DNA from: an uncultured Hyphomicrobiales bacterium
Lineage (GTDB): Bacteria > Pseudomonadota > Alphaproteobacteria > Rhizobiales > Ancalomicrobiaceae
Assembly: GCA_903930435.1 (NCBI GenBank)
Contig: CAIYYN010000023.1
Span: 1-32,602, forward strand
Length of the DNA stretch: 32,602 bases
Direction: 5' to 3'
Under the pieces are notes generated by a model. It was given only the letters and a program-made list of their open reading frames with translations. It did not search any database and was not told the origin of the DNA. Shown in pieces: positions 25,228-32,602 of this stretch. Position 1 is the stretch's first letter. Each line of letters starts with the position of its first letter. The position numbers were made by a program, and so were the translations under genes.

Positions 25228-27555
25228 TCAGATCGTTCGTGTATCGATTAGTCCCGCTACTTCTTCAAACGAGATTGGGTGGTGCCTGAGGAATGTCCCA
25301 CCCGGCCCAATCGCATCCTCAATCGCCGAGATGACGCAGGCCGCAGCCGGGATCGTGCCGCCCTCGCCTGCGCCCTTGACGCCCAACGGATTGCGCGGAC
25401 TTGGGCTTTCGAGATGGTAGATCTCGATATTCGGCATTTCGCTGGCCATCGGGAGCAGGTAGTCGGCATAGGTCGCCGTGAGCGGCTGACCTTGATCATC
25501 ATGGATCATCCGCTCGTAGAGTGCATTGCCGATGCCGTGGATGACACCGCCACGGATCTGGCCATCAACGATGAGCGGATTGATGAGACGACCGCAATCA
25601 TGCGCAACGACATAGCGTGTGATCCGCACGTCACCTGTCTCGGGATCCACTTCGACTTCGCACGCGTTTGAACCATGCGCGAAGGTTAGTGCGGTCGATT
25701 CAAAATAGGCTGTGGCGGCAAGGTCCGGCTCAATGCCGCCAGGCAGACGCATGCCAGCAGTGCCCGCGAGCGATTGGGCAAGTGTCGCGAGCGTCACCTT
25801 CACATCTGACGCGCCCTTCACGAACACGACACCGTTCTCGATCTCGAGATCGTCTTCCGCTGCTTCAAGCAGATGCGAGGCCGTTTTTAACGCCTTGCGA
25901 CGGACTTGCTGGGCGGCCAGTTCGACCGAGGAACCAGCGGTCACGGCGACGCGCGAGGCAATTGTTGAAATCCCGAGCGGAAACTTGCCTGAGTCCGCCG
26001 CTTCAACCGACACGTTCTCCAGCGAGACGCCGAGCGCATCAGCCGCAATCTGGGCCAACGTGGTTTGATGTCCCTGGCCCTGACTGGCTGCTCCTGTCGT
26101 CACAATCACGCGCCCGCGCGAACTGACGCGCACCGTGGCCCCTTCGAATGGGCCAAGGCCCGTATCCTCGACGCAGGAGGCTAAACCAAGCCCGAGCAAC
26201 TTGCCACGGCTAGCAGCCTCGGCACGCCGCGCGGCAAAACCATCCGCATCGATCTTGTCCAGAACGAGATTGAGTGCAGCGGTGTAGTCGCCACTGTCGT
26301 AGGAGATGGGTGAACCATCGCGTGCCTTGGTGCCTGTCACATAGGGCATTTGTTCGACGCGAATGAAGCTGCGTCGCCTGATCTCTTCACGCGGCAAGCC
26401 GAGATGGCGTGCAACGCGATCTGCAAGTCTTTCCAGCACAAAGGCGACGCTCGGACGTGAGGCCCCGCGCACTGGCGTCGTCGGCACCAGATTGGTCAAG
26501 ACGATGTCGATCGAAATATCAAGCGCTTCAAGCGCATAGGGGCCTGGAAAGGAACCGAGCGCCGTTGCTGGCAGGATCGCGCCGTAGGGCGCATAGGCGC
26601 CATTGTCATGCAGGCAGCGTCCGCGTACGCCGAGTAGACGGCCGTCATTGCTGGCAGCAACTTCCAACTCCCAGATCTGGTCGCGCTGCTGCGTGGTTGC
26701 CAGGAAATGCTCGGAGCGGTCTTCGATCCATTTGACGGGTTTACCCGTCATCATCGCGGCAAGCGCAACGGCGGCTTCCTCGGGATAGACGGCAGCCTTG
26801 GGGCCGAACCCGCCGCCAACGTCGGGTGCCCGGACGCGAACGGCGCTTTCATCAAGGCCGAAATAACTCGCCAGGTTGCGCCGGACCAGATAGGGCGATT
26901 GGGATGACGTCCACATTTCCAACCTGCGGTCATCCGCGTCGAAGGTGGCGATGACGCCGCGCGTCTCCATCGAATGGCATCCGCCGCGATGCACGGTAAA
27001 TGTCTCTTTCAAGACATGATCGGCCCGAGCGAAAGTTCCCGCCACATCGCCAAAGGCTGTCTTGAGCGTGGCAAGCCGGTTGTCCGCACGCTCGCTGCGA
27101 GCCTTGGGCGCGTCTGGGTCGAGCGCATGGGCCAGATCCGCCGCGACCGGCAATGGCTCAATGTCAAGATTGATCCGTTCGGCGGCGTCTTCGGCCTCGG
27201 CCCGGCTTGTCGCCAGCACCATTGCAATCGCCTCGCCGACATGACGCACCTCGCCCGAGGCGAGCGGCTCATAGGTAATCGGTCCCTGAATGAGCGGATG
27301 TGGCGCAAGTTGCGGCAGGGGTCCCGAGGCAAAGGCCGCGAAATCCGACATGACGTAGACAGCCAGAACGCCAGGCATCGTCCGAGCAACGGATGTGTCG
27401 ATTGACTGGATCAGGCCATGGGCAAGCGAGGAACGCACAAAGGCCGCATGAACCACTCCGGCTGGATGGATATCATCGACATAACGACCACGCCCCGTCA
27501 CAAGCCGGGCATCTTCGAGGCGCTGGACACTGGCACCAAACAGACGCGCACCCAT
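25228..27555 (-). CDS. Xanthine-oxidase-family molybdopterin-binding subunit (CoxL-like large subunit)
   Basis: 775 residues, the usual length. GGGFG at 247-251, VRGASRP at 362-368, QGQGH at 492-496, and the catalytic glutamate in GVKGAGEGG (E731) place it in the CO-dehydrogenase/xanthine-oxidase large-subunit family. It lacks the AYxCSFR loop of true CO dehydrogenase. The common family loop [AY]RGAGRP reads VRGASRP here. It should hydroxylate a carbon next to nitrogen in an aromatic ring, or an aldehyde, using water. It works with the FAD and 2Fe-2S subunits encoded just upstream (M-S-L order, 2-nt gap). The substrate may be an N-heterocycle such as a nicotinate- or quinoline-type compound, but this is inference. 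Confidence 0.93.
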   Translation of the reverse strand: MGARLFGASVQRLEDARLVTGRGRYVDDIHPAGVVHAAFVRSSLAHGLIQSIDTSVARTMPGVLAVYVMSDFAAFASGPLPQLAPHPLIQGPITYEPLASGEVRHVGEAIAMVLATSRAEAEDAAERINLDIEPLPVAADLAHALDPDAPKARSERADNRLATLKTAFGDVAGTFARADHVLKETFTVHRGGCHSMETRGVIATFDADDRRLEMWTSSQSPYLVRRNLASYFGLDESAVRVRAPDVGGGFGPKAAVYPEEAAVALAAMMTGKPVKWIEDRSEHFLATTQQRDQIWELEVAASNDGRLLGVRGRCLHDNGAYAPYGAILPATALGSFPGPYALEALDISIDIVLTNLVPTTPVRGASRPSVAFVLERLADRVARHLGLPREEIRRRSFIRVEQMPYVTGTKARDGSPISYDSGDYTAALNLVLDKIDADGFAARRAEAASRGKLLGLGLASCVEDTGLGPFEGATVRVSSRGRVIVTTGAASQGQGHQTTLAQIAADALGVSLENVSVEAADSGKFPLGISTIASRVAVTAGSSVELAAQQVRRKALKTASHLLEAAEDDLEIENGVVFVKGASDVKVTLATLAQSLAGTAGMRLPGGIEPDLAATAYFESTALTFAHGSNACEVEVDPETGDVRITRYVVAHDCGRLINPLIVDGQIRGGVIHGIGNALYERMIHDDQGQPLTATYADYLLPMASEMPNIEIYHLESPSPRNPLGVKGAGEGGTIPAAACVISAIEDAIGPGGTFLRHHPISFEEVAGLIDTRTI

Positions 27556-27557
27556 CC

Positions 27558-28037
27558 TCAGGCTCCCTTACGGCTGGCTGCGACATCAAGTGCGGCGGCG
27601 ACGATACCCTGATAGCCCGTGCACCGGCATATGTTGCCAGAAATGGCCTCACGAACCTCGGTTTCGCTCGGGTTCGGGACCTCTTTCAAGAACGCGTGCA
27701 ACGTCATCAGCATGCCCGGCGTACAGAACCCGCATTGCAGTCCGTGATGCCGTGAAAACGCGGCTTGCAGATCTGACAGGGCTCCGTCGGTGGCCAGACC
27801 TTCAACGGTTTCAACGGTCGATCCGTCGGCCTGAACGGCGAGCATCAGGCAGGCACGGACAGGCTGGCCGTCAACGATGACGGTACAAGCACCGCAAACA
27901 CCGTGTTCACAACCGACATGGGTTCCGGTTGCTTCAAGCGAATGGCGCAGAAAATCAGCCAGATTGACGCGGACGTCGGTTTCGGCAGTCTTTGCTGCGC
28001 CGTTGAGGGTCAACGAAATCGTGCGTGTATCGCTCAT
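27558..28037 (-). CDS. 2Fe-2S subunit of molybdenum hydroxylase (CoxS-like)
   Basis: 159 residues. Both clusters are complete: the plant-type cluster uses C43, C48, C51 and C63 (GCEHGVCGACTVIVDG), and the second C102, C105, C137 and C139 (QCGFCTPGML, GNICRCTGYQG). It passes electrons from the molybdopterin site to FAD. Its ATG overlaps the FAD-subunit stop as ATGA, showing tight coupling. Confidence 0.96.
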   Translation of the reverse strand: MSDTRTISLTLNGAAKTAETDVRVNLADFLRHSLEATGTHVGCEHGVCGACTVIVDGQPVRACLMLAVQADGSTVETVEGLATDGALSDLQAAFSRHHGLQCGFCTPGMLMTLHAFLKEVPNPSETEVREAISGNICRCTGYQGIVAAALDVAASRKGA

Positions 28038-28912
28038 TGTGTGATCCCTGACCGCTGAAAGGCCGCGAGAACCGCGCGTTCGGTCACCACGCCAGCCAGA
28101 CGCCGGCGATAGGTTGCGGAAACCTGTGGGTCGGTCATGGCATCAATGCTGCGTGCTGCTTCGACCAAGGCCGCGATCGCCGTGCGATCTGGTCGGGCAC
28201 CGACCAGCGCCGCTTCAGCCTCGCGCAATCGCACGGGAACTGCATCGACGCCCATCACGACAGTGGCGATCCGCTCAATCGTACCTTGGTCCGAGATATC
28301 CACCAGACAACCGGCACCGGCAATCGCGAAGTCACCATGGCGTCGCGCATATTCGTAAAAGCCCCATCCATGACCAGCGTCTGCCGGCTGCCAAGGCTTA
28401 AATCGAATGCCTTCAAGAACTTCGCGTTCATCCAGCGCGGATGTCAGCATGCCGAGGTGCCAGTCAGCGTAGCCGACCTCGCGCGTGCCATCCGGGCCAC
28501 CGATTTCAAATATTGCGTCATAGAGGGCCGCTATGGCCGGGATCTCGGCCGAGGGATCCAGATGGCAACACGAGCCGCCAATGGTCCCACGCGAGCGGGT
28601 CTGCACATGGCCGACATGATCCAGCGCCTCTGTCAGGATCGGCAGGTCATTGGCCACGATCTCGGACGCCTTGACTTCGCGTTGCCGCGTCAGCGCTCCA
28701 AAACGGACCTCAGCCCCTTGGCGACTGATCCCGCCAAGTCCATCCACGCGGTTGAGATCGACCAGATGCGTCGGCGCGACGATGCGAAAGTTCATCATCG
28801 GCATCAATGATTGCCCGCCCGCCAGCAACTTGAGATCATCAAGCCGTCCGAGAAGCCCCATGAGATCCTCACGGGTGCGGGGGTCGTGATAGTGAAAGGC
28901 TGCCGCTTTCAT
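28034..28912 (-). CDS. FAD-binding subunit of molybdenum hydroxylase (CoxM-like)
   Basis: 292 residues, typical for CoxM/NdhA-type subunits. AGGQSLMPMMNFR at 31-43 and the flavin pyrophosphate segment TIGGSCCHLDPSAE at 110-123 are the two family signatures, and the C-terminal ferredoxin-reductase-like domain is complete. It re-oxidises the 2Fe-2S centres and passes electrons to an acceptor. It is the first enzyme gene after the GntR regulator (8-nt gap), so all four are one operon. Confidence 0.95.
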   Translation of the reverse strand: MKAAAFHYHDPRTREDLMGLLGRLDDLKLLAGGQSLMPMMNFRIVAPTHLVDLNRVDGLGGISRQGAEVRFGALTRQREVKASEIVANDLPILTEALDHVGHVQTRSRGTIGGSCCHLDPSAEIPAIAALYDAIFEIGGPDGTREVGYADWHLGMLTSALDEREVLEGIRFKPWQPADAGHGWGFYEYARRHGDFAIAGAGCLVDISDQGTIERIATVVMGVDAVPVRLREAEAALVGARPDRTAIAALVEAARSIDAMTDPQVSATYRRRLAGVVTERAVLAAFQRSGITQ

Positions 28913-28920
28913 CCGAGTTC

Positions 28921-29598
28921 CTATGGCACGATGGCTGTGCGGGTGAGTTCCCGCAACACGCGCTTGCGCGCGCGACCGACATGATTGCCGAGAATGCGGC
29001 CGGCTCGCCGTCCGTCACGGGCCTGCAGGGCGTCAATGATATCGCCATGCTCGGCAACAAGTGCGGCGTGTGTGCTGGTGTCGACTTGCTTCAAGCTGAC
29101 ATGCACAAGCCGATCGAATTGCTCGATGACCTGAAGTGTCGCGTCGCGCAAGCGCCGGTTTGCGCAGGCCTGGGCTATGGCAACGTGAAATGCGCGATTG
29201 TAGGCAACAAAAGAGATTGACGCTTTGTCCAGGCTGTTGGCGGCAAATGCTTCGACCGAACGGAACACGTCAAAATCGCGCAGCGTCGCATCGGAAGCTG
29301 TCGTCACTGCATTCTGTGCGCAGGCGGGCTCCAGCATCGCCCGGAAATCAAAGAGATCGTCGGCGTCTGAAATGGAAATCGGTGTCGCCTGGTAGCCCTT
29401 GCGGGCATGGATTGCGACGAGACCCTCTGCTTCCAGGCGCAACAGCGCATCGCGAACGGGTGAGCGCGATGAGGCAAACCGCTCGGACAAGTCTGGCTCG
29501 AATATATCCGCACCCGGCGCAATCGTGCAATCGAGCAGCTCCCGCCGCAGCGTCGCGTAGATCTGGTCGCGTATCAGAGTGACTGAATTCTGGCTCAT
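28921..29598 (-). CDS. GntR-family regulator, FCD (VanR/FadR-like) type
   Basis: 225 residues from the ATG at 29598; the frame is open back to 29670 but the shorter start fits the family. The winged HTH is at ~7-70 (LIRDQIYATLRRELLDCTI, then DLSERFASSRSPVRDALLRLEAEGLV). An all-helical FCD domain follows, with metal/effector histidines in YNRAFHVAIA, ALVAEHGDIIDAL and ILGNHVGRARKRV. The usual Asp ahead of FH is Asn here. It heads the molybdenum hydroxylase operon and is divergent from the alpha/beta hydrolase gene, so it most likely represses both sides until the substrate or an intermediate is present. No clear ribosome site is visible. Confidence 0.92.
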   Translation of the reverse strand: MSQNSVTLIRDQIYATLRRELLDCTIAPGADIFEPDLSERFASSRSPVRDALLRLEAEGLVAIHARKGYQATPISISDADDLFDFRAMLEPACAQNAVTTASDATLRDFDVFRSVEAFAANSLDKASISFVAYNRAFHVAIAQACANRRLRDATLQVIEQFDRLVHVSLKQVDTSTHAALVAEHGDIIDALQARDGRRAGRILGNHVGRARKRVLRELTRTAIVP

Positions 29599-29771
29599 TC
29601 GAAATTTATGGAGCGATATAATTGCGCTGTCAAGAGAGAGCCTTATTCGAGAAAAATTCGTCTTAAACATTGATTTTAATTAGAAAAAAACTAAGGTTGA
29701 CGTTTTGATTGATATAAGATTTGTTTAGGTAACGAGTTAATCTGATATATCACAAATTTGCAGGAGTCGTC
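29599..29771. promoter_or_regulatory. Divergent promoter/operator region of the catabolic cluster
   Basis: 173 AT-rich bases between the GntR and hydrolase genes. A perfect 10-bp palindrome, TGATATATCA, lies at 29743-29752, 20 nt before the hydrolase ATG. A similar TGATATAAGA lies at 29710-29719. These fit the palindromic sites bound by GntR/FCD proteins. AGGAG precedes the ATG at 29772. The promoters could not be fixed by eye. Confidence 0.55.
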
Positions 29772-30551
29772 ATGAACGAGGTCAAATTCGCCGGCGGAGA
29801 GTTGACGGGCGTCCAGTTGGGCGCAGGCCGAGACATCGTGATCTTGCACTCCCTGCTTGTTGATCGAACCGCTTTTGATCCGGTCCTGGACGAATTGGCG
29901 GCGCGATTTCGCGTGACCTTGATCAATTTGCCGGGCTTCGGCGGATCGCGCCCGATACCCGCCGGTATCGAGGGCTACGCCGATCATATCGCGCGCCTGT
30001 TCGAGACTGGCGTTTTCGGATCGGACACGATCGTCATTGGCAATGGGTTCGGCGGGACCGTCGCAGTTGCGATGGCCATTCGCCACGGCGCAAAGTTTGG
30101 CCCGCTCGTCCTCAGCGATGTGGCTGCGGGCTTTCCGCCTGAAGGCCGCAAGGCCTTTGAAGTCATGGCCGACAAGGTGACCCATGAAGGCCTCGGATCG
30201 ATTGCGCTGATCGCCGCCAAACGCGTATTCCACGATGCCTACCTCGCCGCGCACCCCCAAGCGATCGAGGTCCGTCGCCAATCGCTCCTGAAGATTGCAC
30301 CGGAGGCTTTCATCGCGGCGTGCAACACGTTGGTCGGGACGGACCTGGTTCCGCAATTGGGTAAGATCAAAAATCCGACGCTCGTCGTCTACGGCGAACT
30401 CGACGCGGCCACTCCGCCCGCCCTGTGCAAGCATCTGGCCAGCGGAATTCCCGGCGCTCAGATCATCGAACTGCCGGGATGCGGACATTGTCCGCCACTT
30501 GAGCAACCCGACGCCTTCCTGCGCGCCGTATTACCGTTCCTGGCGCATTGA
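29772..30551 (+). CDS. Alpha/beta hydrolase-fold protein with Gly in the nucleophile position
   Basis: 259 residues, similar in layout to 3-oxoadipate enol-lactonase/N-formylmaleamate deformylase-like enzymes. The oxyanion segment (LHSLLVDRTAFDPVLDEL), LPGFGGS, the acid D211 (GELDAATPP) and the base H239 (GCGHCPPLEQP) are all present. The nucleophile elbow, normally G-x-S-x-G, reads G-N-G-F-G at 90-94: the Ser codon is GGG at 30045-30047. Either the enzyme is inactive, or it uses a mechanism without a covalent nucleophile. It is divergent from the GntR-controlled operon and probably belongs to the same pathway. Confidence 0.88.
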   Translation: MNEVKFAGGELTGVQLGAGRDIVILHSLLVDRTAFDPVLDELAARFRVTLINLPGFGGSRPIPAGIEGYADHIARLFETGVFGSDTIVIGNGFGGTVAVAMAIRHGAKFGPLVLSDVAAGFPPEGRKAFEVMADKVTHEGLGSIALIAAKRVFHDAYLAAHPQAIEVRRQSLLKIAPEAFIAACNTLVGTDLVPQLGKIKNPTLVVYGELDAATPPALCKHLASGIPGAQIIELPGCGHCPPLEQPDAFLRAVLPFLAH

Positions 30552-30859
30552 ACAAAGGCGGGGAACACAGGTTGGTCCTGGCAGACCCGTTTGGCTCGGC
30601 AAAAGTCGTGCGGGCTTGATGGAAGCCGACGCTGAATTCCGCTTGTCACGTGTCCGCATCACTCATGTTGCCTGATCGATTTGACGGTCAAGGCATGGCT
30701 GAACTGAGCGCGGCTATGGCCTTTGCAACGAAGCCGGATCAACATGCTTTGGGGGGCCAGTTGATTGACGCGCATCGTCCGTCTGCTATCGTCGACTGAC
30801 CGAGTTCAACGACGGTCATGCGGGCCAGACACCTTCGGGGTAAACTTGAGGAGTGGTGC
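30552..30859. other. Intergenic region before the oxygenase gene
   Basis: 308 bases with no gene I can support. The oxygenase promoter is probably in the last 150 bases, and a TTGAGGAG ribosome site ends at 30853. A minus-strand frame at 30458-30649 is a shadow of the hydrolase end. Confidence 0.4.
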
Positions 30860-31906
30860 ATGTCGTTCGAAGTCCCCACTATCGACATAAGCGCGCACGT
30901 CGAACACCGGTCGGAAGCTGATCGTGCCGCCGTCGCTGGTTTCGTCGATCAGGCGTGCACCGACGTCGGGTTCATGCAGATCATTGGCCACGGCGTATCG
31001 TCTGACGTACAGGCAGATCTGGCTTCAGCCCTCGACGATTTCTTCGGGATGCCGCTTGAGGAAAAAAAGCAGTACCGGGTGCCGAACGCCAATCGCGGTT
31101 ACAGCCCGCCGAAGAGCGAGTCCCTGTCGCTAAGCCTTGGCGTCGAGTCCGCGACGCGAATGAACGACTTCTTCGAGGCCTTCAATGTAGGTGCAGAGGC
31201 ACGGTCGTTCCCGCATCTTGACCTTGATGAGCGCGACTATGGCATCAATCTCTGGCCGGCGATTTCACGCTTTGAGGACCGCGTCGCTCGTTATTTCGGA
31301 GAAGCCCGACGTGTTGCCCGCACCCTGACAGCGATTTTCGCCGACGCTCTGGGGGCGGAACGTGACTATTTCAACGCTATTACCGACCATTCCATCGATG
31401 TCCTGCGCATGAACAACTACGCTCTGCCGCCAGGCCATGACATCAGCCTCGACGGTGACCTGATCGGCATGAGTGAGCATACCGATTTCGGCATAGTCAC
31501 TGTGCTCTGGGCAGATCAAGTGGCGGGGTTGCAGGTTCTCGGACAGGATGGACTTTGGCACGATGTCATGCCAGCTGATGGGGCCCTGCTGGTCAATCTT
31601 GGCGATCTGACGGCGCGTATTACGAATGACCGTTGGAGATCGACACTTCATCGCGTCAAGCCACCCGTTGTGAACGGCATCATTCACCGCCGCCGCTCTG
31701 TCGCGTTCTTCCACGATGGCAATGCTGATGCCGTCGTCAGCACGTTGGACCACTTCATCGATCCGGGTGATGGCCTTGCCTATGAGCCGATCACTGTCCG
31801 TGACCATGTAGCCGCCAAACTGGCCGGTTCGCGACAGGGGCGCAAAAACCTCGCTGCAGCCAGGGAAGCAGAGCGTGTCCTGACGTCGGTCGAGCGGCTG
31901 GGGTAA
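30860..31906 (+). CDS. Isopenicillin N synthase-type 2-oxoglutarate/Fe(II) dioxygenase
   Basis: 348 residues from the ATG at 30860, chosen for its TTGAGGAG site 6 nt upstream. The N-terminal DIOX_N domain (VPTIDISAHV, GFMQIIGHGV) precedes the jelly roll. The iron ligands are H207 and D209 (MSEHTDFGIVTVL) and H264 (STLHRVKPP). The 2-oxoglutarate-binding R-x-S is R278/S280 (RRRSVAFFHDGN). All expected residues are in place, so it should be active. It would hydroxylate, desaturate or dealkylate a small molecule in the cytoplasm. It lies 308 nt after the hydrolase on the same strand and may act in the same catabolic route. The substrate is unknown. Confidence 0.93.
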   Translation: MSFEVPTIDISAHVEHRSEADRAAVAGFVDQACTDVGFMQIIGHGVSSDVQADLASALDDFFGMPLEEKKQYRVPNANRGYSPPKSESLSLSLGVESATRMNDFFEAFNVGAEARSFPHLDLDERDYGINLWPAISRFEDRVARYFGEARRVARTLTAIFADALGAERDYFNAITDHSIDVLRMNNYALPPGHDISLDGDLIGMSEHTDFGIVTVLWADQVAGLQVLGQDGLWHDVMPADGALLVNLGDLTARITNDRWRSTLHRVKPPVVNGIIHRRRSVAFFHDGNADAVVSTLDHFIDPGDGLAYEPITVRDHVAAKLAGSRQGRKNLAAAREAERVLTSVERLG

Positions 31907-32602
31907 GCCTTCCGGGCTCACCGCTTTTCGACGGAGCAATGACCGGCAGGTGAGTAACTGTCTGTTGGGCGCCAAAGCGATGTCGGAATCTAGGCCTCAG
32001 TCAAAATCCTCGAAACACCGGAGCCATGCACGTCAAGCAAAAAATCAATAATAAAAAATAAGATCGCTAATTTATGGCGGATTATACAGCCGGGATCGAA
32101 CGCCTCTTTGAAGCGAAATTGCAGATAACTGCGAAATTAACAGGGAAAAATCCACTTTAAGAGTTTGAACTTAGCCAAAAATCCTAAACAAATAAATGAT
32201 TTTTCGAATATTTTTGTATTCTCATCAGAAAATTAACAGGGAATGTCTCCTCGCATAACGGCGTACCAGACAGATCAGTACAGGGAACCAAGGATGGCAT
32301 TTCAAGTCGACAGGATTGGCAACAGGTTGAACATTATCGGCGAGTCGAAAATATTTTAGGTGACGCGCTTCAAGCCTTCGCAAGGACTGTCATCTCGATT
32401 GTTTTTGGCTTCTCCGATTGGTTACACTGATGTGGCCAGCGAATATAGGCCGGCCATTGCTGGAAAATTCCGGGCGTTGTCTTTGCAACTCGGCTTGTAC
32501 ACATGAGCTTCGCATCGCCGGTTCCTCGTCGAGAAGGCGGAGTTGGAGGCTCGGTGAATCGTGCCTTGCGACAATGGAACGTCAGAGCCTCATGCTGTAA
32601 CC
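31907..32602. other. AT-rich, gene-poor end of window
   Basis: About 700 bases. From 32030 to 32260 it is strongly AT-rich. A 21-codon frame at 32294 (M-A-F-Q-V-D-R) has an AAGG before it but is too short to judge. The frame at 32418-32602 has no family match and an implausible composition. The last ~170 bases stay open on several frames, so a gene outside the window could begin or end here, but I cannot support one. Confidence 0.4.
32134..32243 (+). repeat. Direct repeat AAATTAACAGGGAA, two copies
   Basis: The 14-base sequence occurs at 32134-32147 and again at 32230-32243. A third partial copy, ACAGGGAA, lies at 32280-32287. Similar ACAGGGAA-type sites occur in the other gene-poor stretch near 21.9-22.1 kb. 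They may be relics of a dispersed intergenic element. Confidence 0.55.

Noticed and set aside
25228-28912. Aerobic carbon monoxide dehydrogenase (coxMSL)
   Set aside because: Gene order fits, but the large subunit lacks the AYxCSFR loop required for the Cu-Mo site, so a different hydroxylase is more likely.
32418-32602. 60-codon frame at the right end
   Set aside because: No ribosome site, odd composition and no family; it cannot be told apart from chance.

Overview
The window looks like a chromosomal segment from an alphaproteobacterium, most likely order Hyphomicrobiales (inference). The basis is roughly 55-60% GC genes separated by AT-rich spacers, an FAD/2Fe-2S/Mo hydroxylase operon, a patatin / 3-hydroxybutyrate dehydrogenase / acetoacetate decarboxylase / PPK2 block, and secreted proteins ending in an APGPVAGAGLP tail. 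I see no rRNA, tRNA, CRISPR array or intact insertion sequence.

Region 1 (1-12.1 kb) is the most unusual part. It opens with the C-terminal part of a large surface-type protein (an Ig-like domain end, then tandem units of about 72 residues), followed by a GT4 glycosyltransferase. On the minus strand is a compact, largely overlapping five-gene operon read from 11066 down to 3733: a DUF3467 protein, a two-GAF/HlyD adaptor fusion, a PqqD-like/M50 membrane protease/HlyD-arm fusion, a short SecA-like ATPase, and a second HlyD adaptor. Two paralogous secreted proteins with signal peptide and APGPVAGAGLP tail lie on either side. I read this as a candidate envelope export machine that pairs a SecA-type motor with HlyD-type adaptors, with no ABC transporter in the window. 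The flanking secreted proteins are candidate cargo.

Region 2 (12.1-20.2 kb) is metabolic: a GNAT acetyltransferase, a large PLP-dependent Orn/Lys/Arg decarboxylase, a small unknown protein, and a patatin-like hydrolase divergent from 3-hydroxybutyrate dehydrogenase, acetoacetate decarboxylase and PPK2 polyphosphate kinase. The last four suggest reserve-polymer and ketone-body turnover. A short membrane-protein remnant follows.

Region 3 (20.2-22.8 kb) has an HxlR regulator divergent from a tandem SnoaL/NTF2-like protein. A 1.3 kb gene-poor stretch follows, with a strong inverted repeat and a decayed beta-propeller gene fragment.

Region 4 (22.8-31.9 kb) is a catabolic cluster. A GntR/FCD regulator is cotranscribed with FAD, 2Fe-2S and molybdopterin subunits of a xanthine-oxidase-family hydroxylase and an MFS acid transporter, with a ModA-like binding protein further along. 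Divergent from it are an alpha/beta hydrolase-fold protein with glycine in the nucleophile position and, further on, an isopenicillin-N-synthase-type 2-oxoglutarate/Fe(II) oxygenase. The substrate cannot be read from sequence; an N-heterocycle or aromatic acid is a reasonable guess. The last 0.7 kb is AT-rich and has no recognisable gene.
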